NCBI RefSeq assembly: GCF_027490375.1
Contig: NZ_JAIXYH010000004.1
Coordinates: forward strand, 1-64,000
Reading direction: 5' to 3'
Length of the DNA stretch: 64,000 bases
DNA from: Flavobacterium sp.
GTDB lineage: Bacteria; Bacteroidota; Bacteroidia; Flavobacteriales; Flavobacteriaceae
In this document: positions 8,353 to 17,035 of the stretch, in pieces
Position numbering within the stretch: position 1 is the stretch's first letter
Layout of the letters: the number at the start of each line of letters is the position of its first letter
Position numbers and translations under genes: made by a program
Notes under the pieces: generated by a model
Told to the model about the DNA's origin: nothing
The model's database searches: none
Seen by the model: the letters and a program-made list of their open reading frames with translations, nothing else

Positions 8353-9369
8353 GTGCGAATATTAGTAACCGGAGGCTTAGGCTACATTGGTGCACACACC
8401 GTAGTGGCACTTATTGAACAGAACTTCAACGTAGTTGTTGTCGATGATTTATCCAACACCTCGCTCTCTGCTCTCGATGGCATTGAGAAAATTACCGGCG
8501 TGAAACCCGATTTTTACGAAGTTGATTTACGAAACCAAAGCGACGTAAATAGCTTTTTTGAATCGCAAGCACAAATCGATGGCGTCATTCACTTTGCTGC
8601 TTCAAAAGCTGTAGGAGAAAGCGTTACCAACCCATTTTTGTATTACCACAACAATATTGGAGGCATTCTAAATCTACTTGCTGGTTTACAAAAATTTCCA
8701 AATGCGAAGTTTATTTTTAGTTCGTCTTGTACCGTTTATGGCCAAGCCGATGAGTTACCGATAACCGAATCGGCACCAATTAAACCCGCCATGTCGCCCT
8801 ACGGAAATACCAAACAAATAGGGGAGGAGATTTTATCGGATATGGCAAAAGCCGATCAAATTCAAGCAATTGCCTTACGATATTTCAACCCTATTGGTGC
8901 ACACGAAAGTGCCGAAATTGGCGAACTGCCGCTCGGTGTTCCGCAAAATTTAGTGCCTTTCATTACGCAAACTGCCGCCGGATTACGCAGCCAATTATCT
9001 GTCTTTGGAGCCGATTATCCAACTCCAGACGGTACTTGCATACGCGATTACATCTACGTAGTCGATTTAGCTGAAGCCCATGTAGTTGCGTTGCAGCGTT
9101 TGCTTTCAGGTAAGAATCAATCGAATTTAGAAATATTCAACCTCGGAACAGGAAAAGGTTCTTCAGTTCTTGAAGTAATTAACGCTTTTGAAGCTATTTC
9201 CGGAAAGAAATTGCCATATCAAATCGTAGCGCGACGCGAAGGCGATGTCACCGCAGCCTATGCCGACACGCAGCACGCCAACGAAGTTTTAGGTTGGAAA
9301 GCCAAAAACGATCTTACGCATGCCATCGCAACAGCATGGAAATGGGAACAAAAAATCCGCGGCATTTAA
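8353..9369 (+). CDS. galE: UDP-glucose 4-epimerase
   Basis: A 338-residue extended SDR enzyme that interconverts UDP-glucose and UDP-galactose (possibly also the N-acetyl forms). It shows the NAD-binding TGGLGYIG (6-13), the catalytic Ser in FSSSCTVYG (~123-125) and the Tyr/Lys pair Y150-K154 in SPYGNTK. The start is GTG at 8353, two bases after the aminotransferase stop; no ATG nearby would keep the dinucleotide-binding strand. The stop codon lies in the loop of the downstream terminator hairpin, so the 3' coding end and terminator overlap. Confidence 0.93.
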   Translation: MRILVTGGLGYIGAHTVVALIEQNFNVVVVDDLSNTSLSALDGIEKITGVKPDFYEVDLRNQSDVNSFFESQAQIDGVIHFAASKAVGESVTNPFLYYHNNIGGILNLLAGLQKFPNAKFIFSSSCTVYGQADELPITESAPIKPAMSPYGNTKQIGEEILSDMAKADQIQAIALRYFNPIGAHESAEIGELPLGVPQNLVPFITQTAAGLRSQLSVFGADYPTPDGTCIRDYIYVVDLAEAHVVALQRLLSGKNQSNLEIFNLGTGKGSSVLEVINAFEAISGKKLPYQIVARREGDVTAAYADTQHANEVLGWKAKNDLTHAIATAWKWEQKIRGI

Positions 9370-9383
9370 CCGCGGATTTTTCT
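9351..9383 (+). terminator. Terminator overlapping the galE stop codon
   Basis: A 12-bp perfect stem (AAAAATCCGCGG at 9351-9362 with CCGCGGATTTTT at 9370-9381) and a 7-base loop that ends in the galE TAA. Flanking A and T runs let it work in both directions for the convergent galE and fabD genes. Confidence 0.85.
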
Positions 9384-9439
9384 TTATAAGACTTTGATTC
9401 AAAAATTAGTTCGCAATCAAATATTTCGATACGCTGCGT

Positions 9440-10315
9440 TTACAAATTTTCTGTTGTAACTTCTTTATCGATTTTCTTCACCAAGCCTGTTAAAACGGCA
9501 CCTGGACCTATTTCTGTAAAATGCGTTGCACCATCGGCAATCATTTGTCGTACCGATTGCGTCCACTTCACAGCACCAGTAAGTTGCGAAATTAAATTTT
9601 GTTTGATTTCAGCGGCTTCAGTAACGCCTATCGCAACCACATTTTGATACACCGGGCAAATCGGATTCTGAATGTTCGTTTTTTCGATCGCTTCGGCTAA
9701 TTCGGCGCGTGCAGGCTCCATCATCGGCGAATGAAATGCACCACCAACCGGTAAAATGAGTGCACGTTTTGCACCTGCCGCTTTCAGATTTTCGCAGGCT
9801 TTTTCAACTGCAGTCACTTCGCCAGAAATAACAAGCTGCCCCGGACAATTGTAATTCGCTGCAACAACCACTCCCGGAGTTTCCTCACAAATGCGTTCCA
9901 CAACTTCGTCTTCTAAACCAAGAACAGCCGCCATCGTCGACGGTGCTGCTTCACAAGCCTTCTGCATCGCATTAGCTCGAATGGCAACCAAACGCAATCC
10001 GTCTTCAAAACTCATCGCTCCAGCAGCAACCAAAGCCGAAAACTCTCCTAACGAATGCCCGGCAACCATAGCCGGCTTAAAATCGTTGCCCAAGATAATG
10101 GCGCCAATAACCGCATGTAAAAAAACTGCCGGTTGGGTTACATTGGTTTGCTTGAGTTCGTCGGCAGTTCCGTTAAACATAATGTCGGTAATTCGAAATC
10201 CCAAAACTTCATTTGCTTTTTCAAATAGTGCTTTGGCTTGCTCCGAACTCTCGTATAAATCTTTTCCCATGCCGCTAAATTGCGCGCCTTGTCCAGGAAA
10301 TACGTATGCTTTCAT
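9440..10315 (-). CDS. fabD: Malonyl-CoA:ACP transacylase
   Basis: A 291-residue transacylase that transfers malonyl from CoA to acyl carrier protein for fatty acid synthesis. The nucleophile elbow AGHSLGEFSAL holds Ser88, the conserved Arg is in AIRANAMQ (~113), and the catalytic His is in GGAFHSPMME (~195). The N-terminal FPGQGAQFSGMG is also typical. Length is as expected. It stands apart from other fab genes here, between a shared terminator and a 195-bp upstream region. Confidence 0.96.
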   Translation of the reverse strand: MKAYVFPGQGAQFSGMGKDLYESSEQAKALFEKANEVLGFRITDIMFNGTADELKQTNVTQPAVFLHAVIGAIILGNDFKPAMVAGHSLGEFSALVAAGAMSFEDGLRLVAIRANAMQKACEAAPSTMAAVLGLEDEVVERICEETPGVVVAANYNCPGQLVISGEVTAVEKACENLKAAGAKRALILPVGGAFHSPMMEPARAELAEAIEKTNIQNPICPVYQNVVAIGVTEAAEIKQNLISQLTGAVKWTQSVRQMIADGATHFTEIGPGAVLTGLVKKIDKEVTTENL

Positions 10316-10510
10316 CTGTAAATTTGAATGTTTGTAATTGCAAAGAAAGTAATTCGAAGCAGTTCAACCTAAAAATTTTATCACTTAATTTCGAGTCAGA
10401 ATTCTATAATTACGCCACTTACTAAAATCTTTTTGCAGTACTTTGTAGAAGCATCGTTTTAAACGTAACAGAATTACAGAACAGCTTACTAATTACAAAA
10501 ACACAAGAAA

Positions 10511-12136
10511 ATGAAAATAGTGCTACGCGTTTTGCTGCTTTTATTAACCCTGTATTTGGGAGTCTATTTCTTCCTTCCAGTATTAAACTACGGCTTTTAT
10601 GGTCTTGGACTTTTGTTGTTGTTTACCTTGTTGCTAACAGTAGTTTTTTTCACCAGCTTTTCTGTCAATCCAAAATCCAAGCAAGTGGTTGCCTCAGGAA
10701 AGATTGGCAAAGTACTGGGAATTCCAATGCTAATCGTTTTGTTGTATTTAACTGTAGTTCCGTTGGTTACCTCGCTGCCCATGTTTCACGCCGATGCCTA
10801 CCAAAAATTAATTGGTTCGGTAAAAACCGGCACCGAACTCACTACACATATTGCGCCCATTTCGCTCGATAAAATTCGTGTGGTCGATGAAAATTTAGCG
10901 TATTTACTCGGCGAAAAAATCATCGGCTCGCAACCCGCTCTAGGTTCGCAAGTTGAAATCGGCGATTTTACCATACAAAAAGTAAAAGACGAACTCTACT
11001 GGGTGGCACCGCTATTGCACACCGGTTTCTTTAAATGGTACGCCAATTCCGAAGGTACTCCAGGCTACGTAATGGTTTCTGCAACCAACGAGCGCGACGT
11101 TCGACTCGTAACGAACGTGAACAACAAACCGCTAAAAATCAAGTACCAACCGGCGGCGTATTTTGGTTCGCGCATTGATCGGCATGTGTATTTTAACGGC
11201 TATATGGCTACCGGAATTACCGGCTTTAAATTCGAAATCGACGATGCCGGAAATCCGTACTGGATTGTAACCACCTACGATAAGAAAATCGGTTTTAACG
11301 GAAGCGATGCAAATGGCGTGCTCTCCATCGATGCACAAACCGGCGAAATCAAAGAATATTCGCTTACTTCAACGCCTACGTGGATCGATCGTATTCAGCC
11401 CATTTCCTTTATCGAAGAGCAACTCGACGATTGGGGAGAATACGTTAACGGCTACTTCAACTGGTCGAATGCCGATAAACTCGAAACTACCGAAGGCTTA
11501 ACGCTCGTGTACGGCAAAAATCAGAAATCGTATTGGTACACCGGATTATCGTCGGTGGGCAAAGACGAGTCGACAGTTGGGTTTGTTCTCGTCGATACCC
11601 GAACTAAAGAAACAACCTACTACAAGCAAAGCGGTGCAACCGAGTACGCAGCACAACGCTCGGCCGAAGGTAAAGTTCAGGAAAAAGGCTACCAAGCTTC
11701 AACGCCAATTCCGTACATCATCAACAACATTCCAACCTATGTAATGACGTTAAAAGATTCAGGCGGATTGGTCAAAATGTTTGCCATGGTTTCTATCAAC
11801 GATTACACGATTGTGGGCGTTGGAAATACCATGCGCGAAACCTTAATGTCGTATAAAAACGTTTACAATATGGCCGATAATGGCATTGGTGCGAAAAGCG
11901 TTACGCAAAAAGAAGTGCTTAAAGGCGTGGTGAGTCGCATTCAAACCGATGTAAAAAACGGCAACAGTTTTTATTACTTTACCATTAAAAATCAGAACGA
12001 CATTTTCGTCGGATCTTCGCAATTGTCTAACCAGCTTCCCGTTACCATAGTTGGCGACAGTATCGAAATTTCCTTCGATCGCGAACAGGAAGAGGTCATC
12101 GATATCTCGAGTTTTAAAAACAAAAGTTTCAAGTAA
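10511..12136 (+). CDS. Uncharacterised membrane-anchored protein with large extracytoplasmic domain
   Basis: A 541-residue protein I do not recognise. Three hydrophobic segments lie near the N-terminus (about 1-22, 27-50 and 70-93), followed by ~440 polar residues that should be periplasmic. The polar part has strand-rich stretches such as GVLSIDAQTGEIKEYS followed by WIDRIQP, which recall PepSY-like or cell-envelope repeat proteins; this resemblance is weak. It has no close operon partner: fabD is divergent, and a dispersed repeat follows the stop directly. Codon use is like that of neighbouring core genes, so there is no sign of recent transfer. Confidence 0.75.
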   Translation: MKIVLRVLLLLLTLYLGVYFFLPVLNYGFYGLGLLLLFTLLLTVVFFTSFSVNPKSKQVVASGKIGKVLGIPMLIVLLYLTVVPLVTSLPMFHADAYQKLIGSVKTGTELTTHIAPISLDKIRVVDENLAYLLGEKIIGSQPALGSQVEIGDFTIQKVKDELYWVAPLLHTGFFKWYANSEGTPGYVMVSATNERDVRLVTNVNNKPLKIKYQPAAYFGSRIDRHVYFNGYMATGITGFKFEIDDAGNPYWIVTTYDKKIGFNGSDANGVLSIDAQTGEIKEYSLTSTPTWIDRIQPISFIEEQLDDWGEYVNGYFNWSNADKLETTEGLTLVYGKNQKSYWYTGLSSVGKDESTVGFVLVDTRTKETTYYKQSGATEYAAQRSAEGKVQEKGYQASTPIPYIINNIPTYVMTLKDSGGLVKMFAMVSINDYTIVGVGNTMRETLMSYKNVYNMADNGIGAKSVTQKEVLKGVVSRIQTDVKNGNSFYYFTIKNQNDIFVGSSQLSNQLPVTIVGDSIEISFDREQEEVIDISSFKNKSFK

Positions 12137-12254
12137 TTTTTGGGGGTTCCGGCGCCACGCCTTATTGTGAAAACGATAGGTGTGGCGCCGTCGGGCTTTC
12201 TGTTTTACTCCGCCCCGCCACAGCGGATGCGGGGTATCGCTGCCAATCCCTAAC
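12137..12254 (+). repeat. Dispersed GC-rich intergenic repeat, copy D
   Basis: It begins TTTTTGGGGGTTCCGG directly after a stop codon, has a 13-bp hairpin (12150-12162 with 12178-12190, one G-T pair), a TCGGGCTTTC block, a second small hairpin (CCCCGC/GCGGGG, 12213-12234) and ends GGTATCGCTGCCAATCCCTAAC. The block order matches the other copies in this window, with different hairpin sequences. Confidence 0.75.
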
Positions 12255-12359
12255 CCGGAAAGTGCACAACAATTCGTCTGAATTTTGAAAAATCCGCTAA
12301 GAAAAGGCGTTTAGGACGTTTTTCGATTCACGCGTAATGCAGCAGCTCGGCAAAAGTTT

Positions 12360-12367
12360 TACATTTG
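12360..12367 (+). promoter_or_regulatory. -7 promoter element of the SGNH-like gene
   Basis: TACATTTG is a full match to TAnnTTTG, ending 18 bases before the ATG at 12386. No TTG is seen at the expected upstream distance. Confidence 0.5.
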
Positions 12368-12385
12368 AAACAGCCGAGTTGCATC

Positions 12386-13309
12386 ATGAAAAAATTTCTA
12401 AAACACGTTTTCCTTTTCTTTGCTCCCGTTGCAGTTTTGCTCGTAGCGTGCGAATGGGCGTTGCGATGCATTCCAAACGATGCCAACTTTCGTGAAACGC
12501 AGCTGCAAAAGCACAAACAAACGATTACCACGCTAATTCTCGGCGATTCGCATCCGTATTTCGGTATTAATCCGGAATACATAAACCAGCAAACCTTCAA
12601 TCTAGCGGCCGTTTCCGAAACACCCGACCTTACCGCAGAAGTTTTAAAACACGAAATTAACCGACTTCCCAAACTCAAAACACTTGTCGTTGGCTTGTCG
12701 TATTTCAGTTTGTACGAAAGCCTAAACGCAGGTTCCGAAACCTGGCGTTTGCGACACTACAACATTTACCGATCGATGCAAGTGGGAAAATTTCCGCAAA
12801 ATCATTTGGAAATTGCTTCGTTTTCGATGCTGCAAAACATCGACCGACTTCTTAGCTACTACGCACACAATAAATCGGAAGTTACCTGCAATGCGTTTGG
12901 TGCCGGAGTAACGTACCGCGATTTCGATGCGAAACGCCTGCGCGAAACCGCAGTCATTGCGGCAAAGCGCCATACCTTCGATTTGCAGTCAGCCGACGTT
13001 GGGTTGCAGCGAACAACACAGAGAAAAGCCTTGCAAAATATAGTTTCGCTCGCGGCAAAGCACAACATAAAAGTAGTTTTTGTCCTTTTGCCTGCCATGG
13101 ATACCTATCGCGAACTGATTCCCCTTGAGCAGAAACAAGAAATGCTGCAAGTGGTACAACAGTTGCAAAAAATAAATACGCAGCTGCAATTTTTGGATTT
13201 TAGCGCCGATCCGCGGTTTGTTCCGCACGATTTTTACGACGCCGATCATTTGAATGCGTCAGGTGCCCAAAAAATGAGTTCAATTCTAGCAGCTTGGTTG
13301 GCAAACTAA
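12386..13309 (+). CDS. SGNH/GDSL hydrolase-like exported or membrane-anchored protein
   Basis: A 307-residue protein with one N-terminal hydrophobic segment (~5-24). It then has TLILGDSHPYFGI (~49-61), whose GDSH fits block I of SGNH hydrolases, and a C-terminal DADHLNASGAQ that fits the catalytic Asp-x-x-His block. Proteins of this kind, such as DltD- or AlgX-like enzymes, often act in acyl transfer on surface polymers. No partner acyltransferase is adjacent, so the substrate is unknown. The ATG at 12386 places the signal anchor at the N-terminus and lies just downstream of a -7 element. Confidence 0.7.
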   Translation: MKKFLKHVFLFFAPVAVLLVACEWALRCIPNDANFRETQLQKHKQTITTLILGDSHPYFGINPEYINQQTFNLAAVSETPDLTAEVLKHEINRLPKLKTLVVGLSYFSLYESLNAGSETWRLRHYNIYRSMQVGKFPQNHLEIASFSMLQNIDRLLSYYAHNKSEVTCNAFGAGVTYRDFDAKRLRETAVIAAKRHTFDLQSADVGLQRTTQRKALQNIVSLAAKHNIKVVFVLLPAMDTYRELIPLEQKQEMLQVVQQLQKINTQLQFLDFSADPRFVPHDFYDADHLNASGAQKMSSILAAWLAN

Positions 13310-13412
13310 TATATTTGATACCAGTCTTTTACTTTAGCCGAATTTGAGAGAGAATTTGCCGATTGTGCGGCACAGAAGTTTAACTAAAAGACGTCGAATT
13401 TGATAATGAGTT

Positions 13413-15479
13413 ATGCACAGAATAGTACTTTACTGCTTATTTTTCGCTGTTTCAAGCGTAACTTTTTCTCAAGTTAAGGAAGAGAAGCGTTTTTCGATAT
13501 ACACAGATACGCTAAAACTCGCTCCGAAAATGTACCGCGATTCGACCCAAATTAAAGGGCATCTCGATTATATCTTTGAAAATTTCAGAGTCGATATTGG
13601 AAACGGAATTTCACTTTGCGATTATCTGTATAACAGAAGTCGCGAGATAAAAAAACCGGCACTAATGGCGTCGGCACGTAATATAAAAGCCAGTATTTAC
13701 GCGCTTCGAAACGACTACACTAATGCGACTAAGTATTTTCTAGAAGCGGCAGAACTATTCGAAAAACTGAATATACCGTATTCAACCGCTATCATGTACA
13801 ACAACGTCGGTATGATGTACAACAACACGAAAAACAAAAAACTCGCACTTCAGTATTTTGAAATAGGGTTAAAAGTTGCCGAAAAACACAAATTAGATAA
13901 CCCGAAGGCGCTGATTTACATAAACCTAACAAACCTCCACATTACAGAAAATAATTTAGATGCTGCTCTTGAAACAGCTATAAAAGCAAATGCGCTTTGT
14001 GAAAAGCTGAAGTTATTTAAAGAGCAAGCCGTCAATGCAAATCTAATCGGGGTTATTTATTATTACAAGTCCGATTTTGAAAAAGCCTTGGAATACTACC
14101 GCTTATCGCTGAAGCTGTCTAAACAAACAGGCGACGTACATTCGGAAAATACGGCTTTGAGTAACATCGGCGAAATTCAAGTTTTGCAAAACAAGCCCGA
14201 AGCATTAACCACCTTACAAGCCTGCGAAAACTATTTCAAGAAAATAAAAGACTATAGTAGTTTGCAGCAAGTTTACCTGAATTATTCTACATTTTTTAGA
14301 AACAGTAATCAAGATAAAAAAACAATCGAATATCTCGACAAACTTCGGAAAGTAGAAAGCCAGCTTAGCGATTCGCTGCAACGCAAATCGGTTGTTTTTT
14401 ACCAAACTAAATTCGAAACGCAGCAAAAAGAAAACAAGATTTTATTGCTTTCCAAAGCCGATTCGATAAAGAATCTAAAAATTGCAAACCAACAGTTAGC
14501 ATTAAGTCGAAATTTACTAGAATTAACGCGACAAAAATTAGCGCTTTCTGGTGCACGACTACAGCTGGCACAAGACAGTTTGCACATCGCTAAACAAGGA
14601 AAAACTATTTTGCAAGCGCAGTTGCAAGCTTCGAAGAGACAAGAGAAAATTAAAAGTTTGAGCAAGGAAGCCCTCCGGCAGAAGTTAATTTTGAAAGAGA
14701 AAGAAATTGCTCTTAATCGCAAAAACACAACGATTGGATTTATACTCATTGCAGCTATTCTAGTATTCTTAATTGCATATGCTTTGTATAGAAAGAAACA
14801 ATTAGAGCAAAAAGCAGTTTTAGCAGCCGAAAAAAGTAAACAACGCGAATTGTTAACCCAAGCAGTTATTGAAGCCGAAGAAACCGAACGAAAGCGCATT
14901 GCATCGGATCTTCACGACGGCGTGGGTCAGTTGTTTAGTGCCGTGAAAATGAATCTGTCCGGTTTGTTTACTCGTGTAGAACTTGTTCGAGATGAAGATC
15001 GGTTTCTGGCAGAAAAAACCATGGCTTTAGTTGATGAAAGTTGTAAAGAAGTACGCGTGATTAGCCATAAAATGATGCCAAACTTTCTTTTGAAATCGGG
15101 AATTGCATCCGATATAAGGAGCTTCATCGAAAAAGTAGATGCAGAGACACTAAAAATTTCTTTTGAAAGTCAGGGTTTCAAAGAACAAATGGAGTTTACC
15201 GAAGAAACCATTTTGTATCGCGTTATTCAGGAGCTAATCAACAACGTTATTAAACACGCTCAGGCAACAGAATTGCACATTGCACTGAACAAAACAAGTA
15301 CAACAATATCCGTTCAAATTGAAGATAACGGTATTGGCTTTAACTTGGAAGAAGCTTTGGAAAAAGGAGGTTTAGGCATGAAAAATATTCTGGTGCGTGT
15401 TGATTATTTGAAAGGGAAAGTACATTTTGAAGCAAATAAACCAAGCGGAACAATAGTGCACATTGAAATTCCGATTTAA
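13413..15479 (+). CDS. TPR-containing sensor histidine kinase (HisKA_3 type)
   Basis: A 688-residue sensor. A signal peptide (1-20) precedes a periplasmic region with TPR-like repeats (~60-310) and a long coiled coil (~330-435, rich in Q, L and K heptads). One membrane segment lies at ~440-462. The kinase core has ERKRIASDLHDGVGQLFSA with phospho-acceptor His at ~501, and an HATPase domain with N-box ELINNVIKHAQA, G1 EDNGIGFN and G2 KGGLGMKNI. This architecture pairs with NarL/FixJ-type regulators, and one is encoded just downstream beyond a lipoprotein gene. The sensed signal is unknown. Confidence 0.93.
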   Translation: MHRIVLYCLFFAVSSVTFSQVKEEKRFSIYTDTLKLAPKMYRDSTQIKGHLDYIFENFRVDIGNGISLCDYLYNRSREIKKPALMASARNIKASIYALRNDYTNATKYFLEAAELFEKLNIPYSTAIMYNNVGMMYNNTKNKKLALQYFEIGLKVAEKHKLDNPKALIYINLTNLHITENNLDAALETAIKANALCEKLKLFKEQAVNANLIGVIYYYKSDFEKALEYYRLSLKLSKQTGDVHSENTALSNIGEIQVLQNKPEALTTLQACENYFKKIKDYSSLQQVYLNYSTFFRNSNQDKKTIEYLDKLRKVESQLSDSLQRKSVVFYQTKFETQQKENKILLLSKADSIKNLKIANQQLALSRNLLELTRQKLALSGARLQLAQDSLHIAKQGKTILQAQLQASKRQEKIKSLSKEALRQKLILKEKEIALNRKNTTIGFILIAAILVFLIAYALYRKKQLEQKAVLAAEKSKQRELLTQAVIEAEETERKRIASDLHDGVGQLFSAVKMNLSGLFTRVELVRDEDRFLAEKTMALVDESCKEVRVISHKMMPNFLLKSGIASDIRSFIEKVDAETLKISFESQGFKEQMEFTEETILYRVIQELINNVIKHAQATELHIALNKTSTTISVQIEDNGIGFNLEEALEKGGLGMKNILVRVDYLKGKVHFEANKPSGTIVHIEIPI

Positions 15480-15598
15480 AGTACTGAAAGCAAAATAGTA
15501 CAAATGAGTTATTGTTGTAGGGAGTGCTAATGCCTTGCTTTGTCCTGTAAATAGTTACAAAAACAAATCAAGTGTATTAATTTTTAAAAATTCCCAAA

Positions 15599-16114
15599 AT
15601 GAAAAACGTATTTAAAATTTCAGTTCTTGCTATCGCAGCACTTTTTATGGTTAATTGTTCCGACGATGATAACTCAGGCGGAGGTTCGGCAAACGGCTGG
15701 AGCGTAGGCAGCACTAACTACACCACTTCGGTAACGCAACGATTCTCAACCGGTGCCATTGAAAACGCCATCACGGCCATTGACGTAACGGGCGGTCAAG
15801 CAAATTTAAACACAGCAATTATTATCTTTAGCGAAGAAACAGGTATTGCTGCTGGAACGTATCGTATTATTTCGGAAACCGACGGAATGTTGCCCGACGC
15901 GAACGAAATAATGATTTCGGCAGGTACAAATTACGACGAAGCAACAGGGCAGTACGGAACAAGTTACTATCCGGTAAGCGGCCAAACCGTAGATGCTACG
16001 GTAACAATAACAGGCGGAAAAGCTAAAATAGTAATTCCTCAAATTAATGTTACGCCGATTCCGCTAGGTTCTGGAACTGCAACAACTTTTTCAGGAACTA
16101 TCATAGAACAGTAA
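15599..16114 (+). CDS. Small lipoprotein, probably surface exposed
   Basis: A 171-residue protein with a lipoprotein signal peptide ending in lipobox MVNC (Cys ~20). The residues after the Cys are acidic (SDDDNS), like the Bacteroidetes lipoprotein export signal that sends lipoproteins to the cell surface. The mature part is low in charge and rich in G, T and S with strand-like repeats. I recognise no family. It lies between a histidine kinase and a response regulator on the same strand, so it may be a ligand, accessory sensor or target of that pair. Confidence 0.75.
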   Translation: MKNVFKISVLAIAALFMVNCSDDDNSGGGSANGWSVGSTNYTTSVTQRFSTGAIENAITAIDVTGGQANLNTAIIIFSEETGIAAGTYRIISETDGMLPDANEIMISAGTNYDEATGQYGTSYYPVSGQTVDATVTITGGKAKIVIPQINVTPIPLGSGTATTFSGTIIEQ

Positions 16115-16155
16115 ACGGTTTTTATGGGCGCTTCTCTAATGCTAAAACATGCAAA

Positions 16156-16842
16156 ATGAAAAAAATTTCCATTGCTATTGTAGACGATAAACGATTGTTG
16201 CGCAATACTTTAACAGAGCAAATTCAATACAATCAGCCCATTGAGGTTTTGTTTACCGCTGAAAATGGAATCGATTTTCTGCAACAAATGGAGAAGCGTC
16301 CAAAAAACAATCAGCCTTTGGTTGTTTTAATGGACATTGAAATGCCCGAAATGGATGGAATCGAAACCGTATTGATCGCCAAAGAAATCTATCCGGATAT
16401 TCAATTTCTGATGCTTACTGCTTTTAGTGAAGACGAGAAAATTTTCGATGCCGTGAAAGCAGGTGCGAGCGGATATCTGCTTAAAGATGAATCGATTGCG
16501 AAAATAATTTCATCTATTTCCGAATTGTTGTACGAAGGTTCCGTTCCTATGTCGCCCATCGTAGCCAAACGAACTTTAGAAATGTTGAAAGTTTCCGAGA
16601 AATCGTTTCAAAAGACTGAAAATGAGTCAGAAGTGGAATCGGATGTGATTGAATATCTCACGTCTCGTGAACGGGATATACTTCAGGAAATCGTTTCCGG
16701 ATTAAATTACAAGGAAATAGCCGACAAACTTTTTATTAGTCCACACACCGTACGAAAACACATTGCCAACATTTACGAGAAACTCCACGTTTCCAATAAA
16801 ACGGCGGCTATAAAAATTGCGCTCAAAAAGAAATGGTTTTAG
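16156..16842 (+). CDS. NarL/FixJ-family response regulator
   Basis: A 228-residue two-domain regulator. The receiver (1-120) has the acidic pair DD (~10-11), phospho-acceptor Asp60 in VVLMDIEMPEMDG, and the conserved Thr and Lys in MLTAFSE and YLLKDES. A LuxR-type helix-turn-helix occupies ~165-225 (LTSRERDILQEIVSGLNYKEIA and SPHTVRKHIANIYEKL, each in part). It is probably the partner of the HisKA_3 kinase encoded 0.7 kb upstream, with a lipoprotein gene between. The targets are not known; the lipoprotein and the downstream propeller gene are the obvious candidates. Confidence 0.93.
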   Translation: MKKISIAIVDDKRLLRNTLTEQIQYNQPIEVLFTAENGIDFLQQMEKRPKNNQPLVVLMDIEMPEMDGIETVLIAKEIYPDIQFLMLTAFSEDEKIFDAVKAGASGYLLKDESIAKIISSISELLYEGSVPMSPIVAKRTLEMLKVSEKSFQKTENESEVESDVIEYLTSRERDILQEIVSGLNYKEIADKLFISPHTVRKHIANIYEKLHVSNKTAAIKIALKKKWF

Positions 16843-17035
16843 CTTAAATTCTCTTCTAAAATCGATTTCAAAACAAAAAATCCGCTACAGGATTTGTAGG
16901 ACAACAATCCGATTTTGGCCTGAAGGGTCTATCTATTTTTTAATACTCTGAAAAACTCGGATTCTCCGGGCAAGACTCTTCATTGTCTTTTCCGAAAACA
17001 AAATCTAGTTTCCAAAACCAACTAAAATTTCAAAA

